Notes: generated from the sequence alone by a model not told the origin. DNA of 46,458 bases from Candidatus Gastranaerophilales bacterium HUM_9 (GCA_002103075.1 DABG01000014.1:1-46458); one strand, 5' to 3'. Shown: positions 14,277 through 24,173, counted from the stretch's first letter. Translations and numbers: made by a program.

Positions 14277-17200
14277 ATGGAATGTCCAAAATGTGGTAAT
14301 GAAGTAAAAGATACGGATAAAGTTTGTCCGTTTTGTAAGAAGGTGCTTCTTTTAGAGTGCCCTATTTGTCATAAACTTAACAGAACCGCTGTTTGTAGTG
14401 AATGCGGTTATGTTATCATTGTAAAATGCCACAATTGTGGAACTCCAGGGCCGAATATATTAGGAAAATGCCGAAAATGCGGGTTTGATACTGCAAAAAG
14501 TGTCATCATGAATGAGGCTGAAACAGAAGAATATGCTTGTCTTGCAATTACATTTCCAAATCTTGAAGACCTAAGACCAGCACTTAAAAATAAAACTATT
14601 TTTAACAAGTTTAAAAAGAAACTAAAACAAGCACTTTTTGCTTATGCATCAAGTCAAGATAACCGTGCACAAGCGTTTGGTGACACTTATGTTATTAAAT
14701 ATTATAAAGAATTTTCATTAACAAGTTCTGTAAAAAAGGCTGTAAAATCAGCTATAGAGCTTTTAAACAAAATTGGTGGAATTAGCTACAAATTAAAGAA
14801 AAGCAAAAATGTAAGATTGCATTGTAAAATGACAATCTTAAAAAAGACATTTGAAACGGATAATAATGAATTCAATACAGGTTTAAATATTAAACTTATT
14901 AAAGATACCACAGTAGAAAAATATACAGATGGACTACAACTTATAACAGACCAATATGTCAACAACGTTATCTCACGTGATTATACGCTTGAAATGATTT
15001 ATTCTTCTCAGGTAGGTGATGAACTTTTGATGTTCTATGAATTTCCATTAGAAGATCAAATTATCCCTATCGTTGACGAAGAAGAAAAAGTAGACGAAAC
15101 TAGCTTATTAAAAGCTCCTACAGCTCTTCCTAAACCAAAAATTTACGATGATGATGACGAATTACAAGAAATTTTATATGGAAATAAATCTATAGATATT
15201 ACCACAGAAAGCCGATTTATTTCAGCCCCTGCACACGATGTGTTTAATGTTTTAAAAGAAACTCTTTCTGAAAACAGTTTTATAGCATTAAAAACTACCG
15301 AACGTAGAGAGCTTCCTACAGGAGATGTTTTGGATTTCTTAAAAACTATTTCATCTAATGTGATTCACGTAAATTGTAGAAAATCTTCAAAATTTATTCC
15401 GTATGCATTTTTTAAGGATTTATTCTCAAGGGTAGCAGGCATTGATACAAGAGTTAAAGGTTCTGAGGTTCAGGCTGCACAAAAATTGGCGTCAATAGAT
15501 ACAAATAATCTTATTACTACATTATTAAATCCAACAACACCGTTTACAAACACTCCTGATGAAATGTTCAGAAGTTATTTAGAAGTGTTTAAAAACTATT
15601 TTGATTCTTTATCTAATCAAATTATTTTTATTGAAAATTTCGATTTGATTGATGAGGCTTCTCGCAGAATAATAAATAAATATTTATCCTCTTTGATAAA
15701 TATGGAAGATTTGCATTTTACCTTTGTTGTTACTGTTCGTTCGGATTTTTCAATTTATAAAAATATTTCAAAATTATTACATTCGCCATTCTATAAAGAA
15801 ATCAATGTAACAAAAGGTGATTTCAACATATTTTTAGATACAATTCAAGAGGACATTTCTGAAATTAAGGATACTTTCTATATTCAAAAATTAGAAGAAC
15901 GTTGTGCAGGTAGCTTACTGTACTTCAAAAATGAGCTTCAATACCTTATGGACACCAACATATTTATTATTTTTGAAGGCAAACTTATGCTAGGTGCAGG
16001 CAAGACAGTTGTATATCCTGCGACAATAAAAGAATTATTAGCTAAACGTTTTGATTCATTACCTGAAAATGAAGGCTTAGTAATGGCTTATGCGACTTTA
16101 TTATGTGGCTATGCTCACTCTTCGTTTTTAAACAAATTAGAAATTGAAAATGTTGATGAAGCTATAAACAATCTTCTTGTAAAAGGATTGATTTTGTACG
16201 AAAACTCTTGCGTTGTTATTCAAAACTACAGATTGTTTGAAGAAAGTTTATTGAAACATTTAAAAGCTAACATCAAAAAATCATTGGCAACTAATATCGT
16301 TGAAAAACTAAACATTAGAACTTTCGTAATTGATGACATATTAAAACAACCTGAAGAAAAACTTGATAGAATCTATGAAAACGCTTTAATGTCACTTAAT
16401 TTTGGCGATTTCAATGCTTTTTTAATATGTGCAAAAGAATACTTTAAACTTATTGATAATCTAAAAATTAAAGAATGCGAATTGCTTGATAGAAAAAATG
16501 AACTATACAATTATCTAGTAGAACATCTGAATAGATATCCTTCTACTAAGATTTATTCAATTTCTAAAAATATTCTTGCTAATGCAACTAAAAACAACGA
16601 CGATGCAACTATAGTAAATGTTTCAAGTCTGATTCTAGATTCAGCATTAAGTGGACACGATTATTTGTTAGCTAGTCAATGTATGCAAAACATTCTTACT
16701 AGAATTCTTAATCCTTCTTTATTGGAAGAAGGACAAGATTATTCTGTTAGATACGTTTTATATTCTTGTTTGAATGCTAAAATAATGTTTCAACTATCAA
16801 GAACCGTTGAATGTGTAAATATTTGCGATACTATCTTAGAAAAAATTACTCCTGAATTTTTAGAACAGTTACAGGTTAAAGGTGTTGATAAAACGGAATT
16901 TATTACATACGTAATGGATACATTAGTATTTTCTGCTATTTCCAAAATCGTTATGTGTGATGGAACATTAGAAGATTTTCTTGATAGAGTTAAAGAGAAA
17001 TTAGGTAGTGATATCTTATCAAGAAATCATTTAATATTATTCAAAAAATTATTATACAACGAAGAATTTGATAATGATGCAGGTATATCAAATGACAGCA
17101 TGTCAATATTTATTGCAAACATTATTAAAGCATTTAAAGAATTTTCTGGTGATTATAATGAGTTTGCACAAAATATTTATCAAGCAAAGCAATCATTACA

Positions 17201-17783
17201 AGGTAATGATATGTATATTTTCTCATTGATTTGTGACTTGTTTATTGGTTATTCATATCAAAAAATAAATGTTGTTGAACAAAAATCGTGGAAGAAAACA
17301 GAAACAATTTATGATGATGTATATACACTTGCTCAACGTTCAGGAATTGTACTTGTACAAATATTAGCAAGATGGTTCAAGGCAACCTTATTAAAAGATA
17401 AAGGTTTGTTTGAAGAAGCCTATGATTTAATTGTGTCAGTATCTTCATTGATAAAACGGGTAAGTTTATCTAATCAAATAATGATATTATGCAATTTGAT
17501 TATGACAATAAATATTGTTTCAAACATAGAAGAAAAACAAAAAGAACTTCCTGGGCTTATTTATAAAGTATTTTATTTGTGTTCAAAATACAACCTTGAA
17601 GAATATTATAAATTTATTGATGATCAAAGATTGCTTGACGAAGATTACATAAAAGAATTGCAAGAGTCATTTAATATAAGTGAAGAAGAAGTGGTTTCTG
17701 ATAATAATTCAGAAGATACAGCAGATGAAGAATCAAATAGTGAAGAAAATTCATCTGATGAGCCACCAACTCCACAAGAATAA
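14277..17783 (+). CDS. Zinc-ribbon / degenerate cyclase / AAA-like / helical-repeat protein, 1168 aa
   Basis: Residues 3-68 hold twelve cysteines in six CxxC pairs, arranged as three zinc ribbons. Residues about 80-275 resemble a class III nucleotidyl cyclase fold (FGDTYVIKYY, GLNIKLI), but the metal-binding aspartates cannot be identified. Residues about 310-560 resemble a STAND/AAA module: NQIIFIENFDLIDEASRR is like Walker B, yet no GxxxxGK[ST] P-loop is visible upstream. The remaining 550 residues are helical and TPR-like, with an acidic Ser/Glu tail. The order matches cyclase-AAA-TPR signalling proteins with both enzymatic centres apparently lost, so a sensor or scaffold role is inferred. 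It is followed by glgA after 14 bp and is likely co-transcribed with it. Confidence 0.7.
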   Translation: MECPKCGNEVKDTDKVCPFCKKVLLLECPICHKLNRTAVCSECGYVIIVKCHNCGTPGPNILGKCRKCGFDTAKSVIMNEAETEEYACLAITFPNLEDLRPALKNKTIFNKFKKKLKQALFAYASSQDNRAQAFGDTYVIKYYKEFSLTSSVKKAVKSAIELLNKIGGISYKLKKSKNVRLHCKMTILKKTFETDNNEFNTGLNIKLIKDTTVEKYTDGLQLITDQYVNNVISRDYTLEMIYSSQVGDELLMFYEFPLEDQIIPIVDEEEKVDETSLLKAPTALPKPKIYDDDDELQEILYGNKSIDITTESRFISAPAHDVFNVLKETLSENSFIALKTTERRELPTGDVLDFLKTISSNVIHVNCRKSSKFIPYAFFKDLFSRVAGIDTRVKGSEVQAAQKLASIDTNNLITTLLNPTTPFTNTPDEMFRSYLEVFKNYFDSLSNQIIFIENFDLIDEASRRIINKYLSSLINMEDLHFTFVVTVRSDFSIYKNISKLLHSPFYKEINVTKGDFNIFLDTIQEDISEIKDTFYIQKLEERCAGSLLYFKNELQYLMDTNIFIIFEGKLMLGAGKTVVYPATIKELLAKRFDSLPENEGLVMAYATLLCGYAHSSFLNKLEIENVDEAINNLLVKGLILYENSCVVIQNYRLFEESLLKHLKANIKKSLATNIVEKLNIRTFVIDDILKQPEEKLDRIYENALMSLNFGDFNAFLICAKEYFKLIDNLKIKECELLDRKNELYNYLVEHLNRYPSTKIYSISKNILANATKNNDDATIVNVSSLILDSALSGHDYLLASQCMQNILTRILNPSLLEEGQDYSVRYVLYSCLNAKIMFQLSRTVECVNICDTILEKITPEFLEQLQVKGVDKTEFITYVMDTLVFSAISKIVMCDGTLEDFLDRVKEKLGSDILSRNHLILFKKLLYNEEFDNDAGISNDSMSIFIANIIKAFKEFSGDYNEFAQNIYQAKQSLQGNDMYIFSLICDLFIGYSYQKINVVEQKSWKKTETIYDDVYTLAQRSGIVLVQILARWFKATLLKDKGLFEEAYDLIVSVSSLIKRVSLSNQIMILCNLIMTINIVSNIEEKQKELPGLIYKVFYLCSKYNLEEYYKFIDDQRLLDEDYIKELQESFNISEEEVVSDNNSEDTADEESNSEENSSDEPPTPQE

Positions 17784-17797
17784 AAAGAGAGGTTTTT

Positions 17798-19237
17798 ATG
17801 AAAGTATTGTTTGCATCTGCGGAAGTAGCACCTTTTTCTAAGGCTGGTGGATTATCTGATGTTATCGGAAGTTTGCCTAAATATCTTGAAAATGATGCAG
17901 AAATAGCTATTTTTACACCTTTGCATGGTTGTATTGATACAAAAAAATACGGGATAACCGAGCTAGAAAATTCTGAGATGTGGATATCATTCGGTGGGCA
18001 GCCTCAAAAATTCAGATTGTTTATGACAAAACTTCCGAATACCAATATAAACGTATTTTTCGTACATAATGATTGGTATTTCACTTGTTTCAAAGAGGTT
18101 TATCCAAAATGGCTAGATACGCGATATGAACATGAAAGATATGTCGCATTTTCACTAGCGACACTAGAATACGCAAAACAATTAAATTTTAGAGCAGATG
18201 TCATTCACTCTAACGATTGGCATACAGCAATGATACCATTGTACATAAAAGCTAACTACAAATTTGATGAATTCTGGTCTAGAACCAAAAACGTATTTGA
18301 AATCCATAATTTAGCATATCAAGGAGTTTGGTTTGAAGACATTCTTGATTTTGCAAATATGAGAAAAGATATTGTGTTCAATGAATGGGGTTGTGAACAT
18401 TATGGACGTGTAAACTGGATGAAAGGTGCACTAAATTATTCTGATAAAATAGTTGCTGTTTCTCCTAAATACGCTCAAGAAATTCTAACTGAAGAATTTG
18501 GTGAAGGTATGGATTACACATTAAGAGGACATACAGATAAACTTGTAGGCATCTTAAATGGCATCGATTACGATGTATTTAACCCAAAAACTGATAAAAA
18601 CCTTGCTAAAAACTATGATGTCAAATCTATAGAAAACAAAGAAGAAAACAAAAAACAAATTTGTGAATATTTTGGACTAAAATACAATCCTGAAAGACCT
18701 TTAATCGCTTTAATTTCTAGACTTGTAAGTCAAAAAGGTATTGATTTAATCAGACAAGTTGAAAACGAACTTAAAAATATGAACGCTGATTTTGTATTCT
18801 TAGGTTCAGGTGACAGTAGTTATGAAAACTTATTGATTTGGCTATCTAATAACACTTCTAATATCAGGGCTTATATTGGTTATAAAGCAGATTTAGCGAA
18901 CCAAATTTATGCAGGTAGCGACTTCTTCTTGATGCCATCAAAATTTGAGCCTTGTGGATTAAGTCAACTTATTGCTATGAGATACGGTTCATTACCAATC
19001 GTTAGAGCGACAGGTGGTTTAGATAACACAGTTATTGGATACCCACTAGATAACTCAACTGGTTTCAAATTCTGGGGTTATGACGGTTGGCAAATGAAGG
19101 AAGCTATTGATTGTGCTTTAGGAGTTTATCACGATAAATATACGTTTAACTCAATGAGAAAGTCTGCTATGCAGTCTGATTTCACTTGGAAAAAAAGCGC
19201 AGAAGAATATTTAAAACTTTATAAAAGCCTTGTTTAG
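17798..19237 (+). CDS. glgA: Glycogen (starch) synthase, GT5 family
   Basis: Transfers glucose from ADP-glucose to the growing alpha-1,4-glucan. The 479-residue protein starts MKVLFASAEVAPFSKAGGLSDV with the KxGGL motif (residues 15-19), then VIHSNDWHTAMIPLY, EIHNLAYQGVW and GILNGIDYDVFNP. The GT-B C-terminal nucleotide-sugar site has SRLVSQKGIDL and PSKFEPCGLSQLIAMRYG. Normal length. SD AGAGAGG precedes ATG. It lies 14 bp after the 1168-aa gene, suggesting that protein may be linked to glycogen metabolism (inference). No glgB, glgC or glgP is in the window. Confidence 0.96.
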   Translation: MKVLFASAEVAPFSKAGGLSDVIGSLPKYLENDAEIAIFTPLHGCIDTKKYGITELENSEMWISFGGQPQKFRLFMTKLPNTNINVFFVHNDWYFTCFKEVYPKWLDTRYEHERYVAFSLATLEYAKQLNFRADVIHSNDWHTAMIPLYIKANYKFDEFWSRTKNVFEIHNLAYQGVWFEDILDFANMRKDIVFNEWGCEHYGRVNWMKGALNYSDKIVAVSPKYAQEILTEEFGEGMDYTLRGHTDKLVGILNGIDYDVFNPKTDKNLAKNYDVKSIENKEENKKQICEYFGLKYNPERPLIALISRLVSQKGIDLIRQVENELKNMNADFVFLGSGDSSYENLLIWLSNNTSNIRAYIGYKADLANQIYAGSDFFLMPSKFEPCGLSQLIAMRYGSLPIVRATGGLDNTVIGYPLDNSTGFKFWGYDGWQMKEAIDCALGVYHDKYTFNSMRKSAMQSDFTWKKSAEEYLKLYKSLV

Positions 19238-19289
19238 TAATTGCTATTCAGGATCAAGAAAACTGATTTGTGTAAATTCGTACTAAATA

Positions 19290-19440
19290 TGTACACAAGG
19301 ATTCCGAAACAAGTTCGGAATGACTGTATAATATTTGTTTTTAGGGTCATCCTGAATTTATTTCAGGATCCTTCTGAACATGAAGAACCGTTGATTTATG
19401 GATTGCCACAAATTTGCGTTGCAAATTTTCGCAATGACTG
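19290..19440. repeat. Cluster of three dispersed palindromic repeats
   Basis: The gap between glgA and the kinase holds no gene. It contains a GATTCCGAA-ACAAG-TTCGGAAT palindrome (19299-19323), a TCCTGAA-TTTA-TTCAGGA palindrome in the opposite sense (about 19352-19372), and a TTTATGGATTGCC...GCAATGAC element (19393-19438). The first may terminate glgA transcription. Short open frames across it are artefacts. Confidence 0.6.
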
Positions 19441-19492
19441 ATTAACATTATAATAGACAATAGTAGAATTTATTTTAATAAACATTAACAAT

Positions 19493-19520
19493 TTGCCATA
19501 TTAATTATTGTTGGTACGAT
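19493..19520 (+). promoter_or_regulatory. Extended -10 promoter, possibly leaderless kinase mRNA
   Basis: TTGCCA (19493-19498), 16 bp, TACGAT (19515-19520) preceded by TGG. The ATG at 19527 is 6 nt after the -10, and no SD precedes it. Confidence 0.45.
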
Positions 19521-19526
19521 ATAAGT

Positions 19527-21215
19527 ATGGCTAAGATATTGTTGGTTTCAGATAATATAGATGTAAAAACGGATATTCAAACTACGTTGTTGAATCATGA
19601 AATTGAAGTTTGTGAAGACGAACTTTTAATAGCTGACTCAATGCAGGTTGATACTCCTGATATTGTAATGCTTGACTCTGATGTCGAATCAGTTGACATA
19701 CGTTCTATTTACAAAACTGTTAAAAATTTTGGTGTAATTATTCTATTGATTATGCGAGAAAAAGAAATCCCAACAGAAATTTTAACCAATGCTCATATAT
19801 TTGTTTCTTATCCATTGAATAAAACTTTATTAAAATCTGCAATTTTTTCTGGCTTAAAAACTAAAAAAGCATTAAATAAGTTAGCACTTTCTAACAAAGA
19901 ACTTGCAAACAGCCTTTATCAACTAGACGTTTTGTATAATACAAGTTCTTCTTTATCAGGGACTTTAGATAAAAATGAACTTATATCTATTATGAACGAA
20001 GGAATAGACAAGTCCTTAAACTCTAATTTAGCTTGTTCTTTATCATTTAATGATAAAAACGCACCTGTTCTATATATCTCATCAAATTATAAGATGTCTT
20101 CACGCTTAATCGAAGCACTTAAACTAAGAGCTGTACTTAATTATAGAACTGCAACTGGTGAAAAAAGTGAAATTTTTGGAATTGATGATATTGAAGTTGT
20201 TGAAAACATCAAGTTTGCAATGAATGAATATGATTTTGAGGTATTAAACTTCCAAAAATCATTAGCTTATATAAATGTCGATAATAAGTGTTATGGATAT
20301 TCTGAAATTTTTAGAGAAAAAGAATTCGCAACTGATGATATAACTTGTTTTCAAACATTAGTAAATCAGGTTTCTTTACCGTTAAAAAGTGCTATTCTTT
20401 ATCAAGAAATTTTAGAAAAAAATAATCAGCTTGCAAAATTAGAAAGATTAAAATCAGAATTTATATCAATCGTTTCTCACGAATTAAAAACTCCACTAAC
20501 GTCAATTAAGAATTCTTTAGATATTATTTTAAGTGGGAAAACAGGTGATATAACAGAGTCAATGCAACGTTTTCTTGATATGGCAAAACGTAATGTAAAA
20601 AAATTGGCTCGTATTATTAATGACTTGCTAGACATGTCAAAGATTGAAGCAGGGAAAATGGATTATTCTTACCAAATAACAGGTGTTACACAGGTTATTG
20701 AAGATGTCAGAACAAATCTAACGGAATCTGCAAAACAAAAAAATCTTGAAATCAAATTAGATATTCAAAAAGATTTGCCAACCGTTTATATTGATACAGA
20801 TAGAATTGAACAAGTGCTTTCAAACCTTGTTTCTAACGCTATAAAATTTTCTCCAAACAGTTCTTATATAACAATTTCTGCAAAAACTGTTAATGGAAAA
20901 AACATAATTGCAGATGAATGTTTCATGCCACAAATAAGCTGTTTAGAAGGAGATTACATTGAAATATCAGTAATTGATAATGGAATTGGTATCGATAAAA
21001 AAGATTTGAAGCATGTGTTTGATAAGTTTGAACAAATTGAAAACTCTATGACAAGAGAAGTTGGTGGTTCTGGACTAGGATTATCAATTGCACTACAGTT
21101 GATATCAGCACATAATGGCTTAATATGGTGTGATAGCGAGTTAAACAAAGGATCTTCTTTCAATTTTGTTCTTCCTGTTTTAAAGAATACAAATTCTTTA
21201 CAAAAAGAAATCTAA
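19527..21215 (+). CDS. Sensor histidine kinase with N-terminal receiver-like and GAF-like domains
   Basis: Residues 1-115 have a receiver-like fold (MAKILLVSDN..., DIVMLDSDVE), possibly a pseudo-receiver. Residues 130-300 resemble a GAF domain. The HisKA segment contains SIVSHELKTPLTSIK with the phosphoacceptor His, and the ATPase domain has the N box NLVSNAIKFS, G1 DNGIGIDKKD, F box FEQIE and G2 GGSGLGLSIA. No membrane helix is present, so it is a cytosolic kinase. Downstream lie a CheY-like protein and a GspE-like ATPase, the likely output. A TATAAT about 14 nt after its stop suggests those two genes also have their own promoter. Confidence 0.88.
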   Translation: MAKILLVSDNIDVKTDIQTTLLNHEIEVCEDELLIADSMQVDTPDIVMLDSDVESVDIRSIYKTVKNFGVIILLIMREKEIPTEILTNAHIFVSYPLNKTLLKSAIFSGLKTKKALNKLALSNKELANSLYQLDVLYNTSSSLSGTLDKNELISIMNEGIDKSLNSNLACSLSFNDKNAPVLYISSNYKMSSRLIEALKLRAVLNYRTATGEKSEIFGIDDIEVVENIKFAMNEYDFEVLNFQKSLAYINVDNKCYGYSEIFREKEFATDDITCFQTLVNQVSLPLKSAILYQEILEKNNQLAKLERLKSEFISIVSHELKTPLTSIKNSLDIILSGKTGDITESMQRFLDMAKRNVKKLARIINDLLDMSKIEAGKMDYSYQITGVTQVIEDVRTNLTESAKQKNLEIKLDIQKDLPTVYIDTDRIEQVLSNLVSNAIKFSPNSSYITISAKTVNGKNIIADECFMPQISCLEGDYIEISVIDNGIGIDKKDLKHVFDKFEQIENSMTREVGGSGLGLSIALQLISAHNGLIWCDSELNKGSSFNFVLPVLKNTNSLQKEI

Positions 21216-21264
21216 AATTCAATATGATATAATGTTATTGTGTGTATAACGTAAGAGGTGTCAA

Positions 21265-21630
21265 ATGAAAAAAATTCTTATTGTTGATGATGAACAAGAT
21301 ATTGTAGAAAGCTTAAAATTTGTACTCGAAAACGAGGGTTATACTTGTTATACTGCCCTAAATGGTGAAGATGGTTTAGCATCAGCAAAAGAACTTTTAC
21401 CTGATTTAATCATACTTGATATAATGATGCCAAAAATGAACGGATACAAAATTAGCCGTTTATTAAAATTTGATAACAAATACAAAAACATTCCGATTAT
21501 TATGTTGACAGCTCGTTCTCAAGAAGAAGACAAACTTATCGGTAATGAAACAGGTGCAAACGAATATATTACAAAACCGTTTGACTTGGAGTTTGTAATA
21601 AACAAAGTTAATCAGTATTTGAAGGATTAA
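21265..21630 (+). CDS. Single-domain response regulator (CheY-like)
   Basis: 121 residues forming one receiver domain. Acidic pocket residues are Asp8 and Asp9, phosphoacceptor Asp52 lies in LIILDIMMPKMNG, and conserved Thr and Lys appear in IMLTARS and ITKPFDLEF. There is no output domain, so it acts by protein contact. SD AAGAGGTG precedes ATG, and a TATAAT box lies in the 49-bp gap. The stop is 2 bp before the next start, indicating tight coupling to the GspE-like ATPase. Confidence 0.93.
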   Translation: MKKILIVDDEQDIVESLKFVLENEGYTCYTALNGEDGLASAKELLPDLIILDIMMPKMNGYKISRLLKFDNKYKNIPIIMLTARSQEEDKLIGNETGANEYITKPFDLEFVINKVNQYLKD

Positions 21631-21632
21631 TA

Positions 21633-23015
21633 ATGGAAACAATCTCAAACAAAACTTTAGAAAAACTAAAATATGATTTGGTAAGAGATGGGCTTGTAGA
21701 GTACGATATTCTAGACAAAGCTCAATCACTTGCTTCTGCTGAAAATATAAATATCGGAAAAGTATTAATTTCTTCAGGAATTATTGAAGAAAAAACGCTT
21801 TTAAAGTTTTTAGAAAAGAAATTACATATACCAAGTGTTAATCTTGAAGACTATAGTCTTGACGAAAAATGTTTAAAATATATCAGCTTTGCTGATGCAA
21901 GAAGATACAATGTAATTCCATTGTTTAAGATAGAAGATGTTTTGACTGTAGCAATGGCTGATCCACTAGATTTGTTTGCTATTGATAAAATTATGGAATC
22001 TGCAGAATGTTCTATTGAACCAGTTATAGCGTCACAAGAAAGCATTTCTTCTAAAATTGAAGCGTATTACAATACATCTGGTACTGTTGATAAAATTTAT
22101 ACAGACTTGTACGATGCAGGTTTTGATTGGAAAGACGAATTACACAGTGAGGATTTAAGCGAAGAACATATTCAAAAAATAATAAGAGCTATTTTAAAAC
22201 AAGCTATTATTGAAGATGTTCACGAGCTCTATTTTGAACAGTCAGATGAGGGACTTAACCTTATTTTCAAGAAACAGAACAACTATGAAAATAAAGGTGC
22301 AATTCCGTATATCCTAGTTACATCTATTGTTTCAAAATTAAAAACTTTATCTAATTTAGATCCCTCAGTTTCAGAAGTTCCACAACTTGGAAAACTTTGC
22401 TTTAATGTTGATGGGATAATGTTAGTTGCAAGCATATCTGCGTTTCCTACTATTATTGGAGAAAGAATAGCTTTAAAAATTTATAAACCACCAAAACAGT
22501 TATCAGAATTAATTAAAGATGAAAAACAAAAACAACTTTTAAACAAATGCATTGATAAAGCAGGCATAATCCTTGTTTGTGGTGCACAATTATGTGGTAA
22601 AACTCACGTTATTTATTCACTTTTAAATGAAGCTACTCATTTAAGAAAAAATATTATGACGATTGAATCAATAACGAAGTATGATTTAAAAGGTGTTAAT
22701 CAATGTGAACTTAACGAAAACGTCGGTTTTAATCTTGATAAAGCCTTGAGGTTTATTGAGTTTCAATCACCTGATGTTATTTATATTGAGGGTGTTAAGT
22801 CGAAATATGCGTTTGAATATTTTTCAGAACTTGTTTATAACAATAAGACTGTTATTACAGAGTTCTTGGCAAACAATATGACTGATTTAAGAGAAAAATT
22901 AGCTCACCCAGATTTTCAATCATTCAAATCCTTAATATCATGTTTGATATTCATTCATTCTAAAGACAGTATTGAAGTCTTTGATAAAGATAAAATAAAA
23001 AAATATTTAGCATAA
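21633..23015 (+). CDS. Reduced GspE/PilB-like ATPase with MshEN-type N-domain
   Basis: The first 150 residues are an MshEN (GspE N-terminal) type domain with LISSGIIEEKTLLKFLEKKL and VIPLFKIEDVLTVAMADP, often a cyclic di-GMP site. The rest has a PilT-type ATPase outline: an intact P-loop GAQLCGKT in CGAQLCGKTHVIYSLL, and PDVIYIEGVKS where PilB has a Walker B with acidic ends. The tetracysteine zinc motif of PilB is missing, and the protein (460 aa) is about 100 residues short. It may be a regulatory or weakly active member. No pilin, pilC or pilT lies nearby. Its partners are a receiver protein and a kinase upstream. Confidence 0.75.
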   Translation: METISNKTLEKLKYDLVRDGLVEYDILDKAQSLASAENINIGKVLISSGIIEEKTLLKFLEKKLHIPSVNLEDYSLDEKCLKYISFADARRYNVIPLFKIEDVLTVAMADPLDLFAIDKIMESAECSIEPVIASQESISSKIEAYYNTSGTVDKIYTDLYDAGFDWKDELHSEDLSEEHIQKIIRAILKQAIIEDVHELYFEQSDEGLNLIFKKQNNYENKGAIPYILVTSIVSKLKTLSNLDPSVSEVPQLGKLCFNVDGIMLVASISAFPTIIGERIALKIYKPPKQLSELIKDEKQKQLLNKCIDKAGIILVCGAQLCGKTHVIYSLLNEATHLRKNIMTIESITKYDLKGVNQCELNENVGFNLDKALRFIEFQSPDVIYIEGVKSKYAFEYFSELVYNNKTVITEFLANNMTDLREKLAHPDFQSFKSLISCLIFIHSKDSIEVFDKDKIKKYLA

Positions 23016-23062
23016 GATTAGTTTGTGCTACTATGTAAATAATTAAATAAGGAGAAAATAAT

Positions 23063-23239
23063 ATGGCAAGATTAGTAAGACCAAGCTGGGCAATCAGATG
23101 TACACAATCAGGTTGTAAAACATTATTTGAAGTAGCTCAATTAGAAGACGGAAAACAACAAGAAGTAGTTTGCCCTAACTGTGGTGAACACTATGTTTAT
23201 CCTATTATCGAAAACTCAGATGAGAATAAAAATAATTAG
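23063..23239 (+). CDS. Zinc-ribbon protein, 58 aa
   Basis: AAGGAG precedes ATG by 8 nt. The product begins MARLVRPSWAIRCTQSGC, with CTQSGC and CPNCGEH about 20 residues apart forming a probable zinc site, and ends in a polar Asn/Lys tail. The family is unassigned; such small ribbons often bind nucleic acid or protein. Its TAG is followed directly by the ATG of the radical SAM gene, with no intervening base, so translation is probably coupled. Confidence 0.75.
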   Translation: MARLVRPSWAIRCTQSGCKTLFEVAQLEDGKQQEVVCPNCGEHYVYPIIENSDENKNN

Positions 23240-24160
23240 ATGGAATTTAACGGAACAGATAAACGATACAACCAATTTAGTGCATATTTAAAAAATAAAT
23301 ATGGAGCTAAAGTATATAAAATTACAATAGACGCCGGTTTTTCGTGTCCTAATAGAGATGGACATATATCAACCGGCGGTTGTATATTTTGTGATGAAGG
23401 TGGAAGTTTTTCACAAGCTCATTCTAATAGACTTTCTGTAGAAGAACAGGTTATTGTTGGTGCTCAAACATTAGCAACAAGATTTAAAGCTCAAAAGTTT
23501 ATGTCTTATTTCCAAGCATATTCAAACACTTATAAACCTGTCAATGAATTAGAAAAAATATATTCTTCTTCTTTAAAACACAAAGATGTGGTTGGACTTT
23601 CTATTGGCACTAGACCCGACTGTATTGACGAGGATAAGCTTAAATTAATTTCATCTTATAAAGACGATTATTACACATGGATTGAATACGGACTTCAAAC
23701 AATCCACGATAAGACTTTGAAAAAAATAAACCGTGGACACGATTTTGATACGTTTTTAAGAGCCTACGAAAAGACAAAAGAATATGGAATAAATGTTTGC
23801 GTACACGTTATTTTCGGAATGTGGGAAACTCACGATGAGATGATGCAAACAGCTCAAAAACTGGCTGAACTAGATGTTGATGGAGTTAAGATACACATGC
23901 TTGTTGCATTAGAAGGAACGAAACTTGCTAATATGTACAAAAACAACGAAATAGATTTTATGTCAGAAGAAGATTATATAAATACGGTTTGTGACTTCTT
24001 AGAATATTTACCTCAATCAACTACAATTCATCGACTAGCAGGAAATGGCTTAAAAAAAGAACTCATCGCTCCAAGATGGATTGGAAAAAAATTAGATTGC
24101 TTAAATAAAATTGATAGAGAGTTTTTGAGAAGAAATTCTTGGCAAAGTTATAAGTATTGA
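23240..24160 (+). CDS. yhcC: Radical SAM protein of the YhcC/YtqA family
   Basis: 306 residues. The cluster motif is the longer spacing of this family, CPNRDGHISTGGCIFC (residues 31-46), instead of CxxxCxxC. Other family segments are SIGTRPDCIDEDKL, WIEYGLQTIHDKTLKKINRGH, VHVIFGMWETHDEM and KIHMLVALEGTKL. The Bacillus relative YtqA has been linked to tRNA wobble-uridine modification at the MnmE/MnmG product, which would fit mnmE elsewhere in this window; that link is inference. The start is the ATG directly abutting the previous stop, with no separate SD. Confidence 0.85.
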   Translation: MEFNGTDKRYNQFSAYLKNKYGAKVYKITIDAGFSCPNRDGHISTGGCIFCDEGGSFSQAHSNRLSVEEQVIVGAQTLATRFKAQKFMSYFQAYSNTYKPVNELEKIYSSSLKHKDVVGLSIGTRPDCIDEDKLKLISSYKDDYYTWIEYGLQTIHDKTLKKINRGHDFDTFLRAYEKTKEYGINVCVHVIFGMWETHDEMMQTAQKLAELDVDGVKIHMLVALEGTKLANMYKNNEIDFMSEEDYINTVCDFLEYLPQSTTIHRLAGNGLKKELIAPRWIGKKLDCLNKIDREFLRRNSWQSYKY

Positions 24161-24173
24161 TGAAATATTGTAC

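Noticed and set aside
19241..19441. 66-codon frame after glgA
   Set aside because: Translation of palindromic repeats (RNDC, ILNLFQDPSE types), a common annotation artefact.
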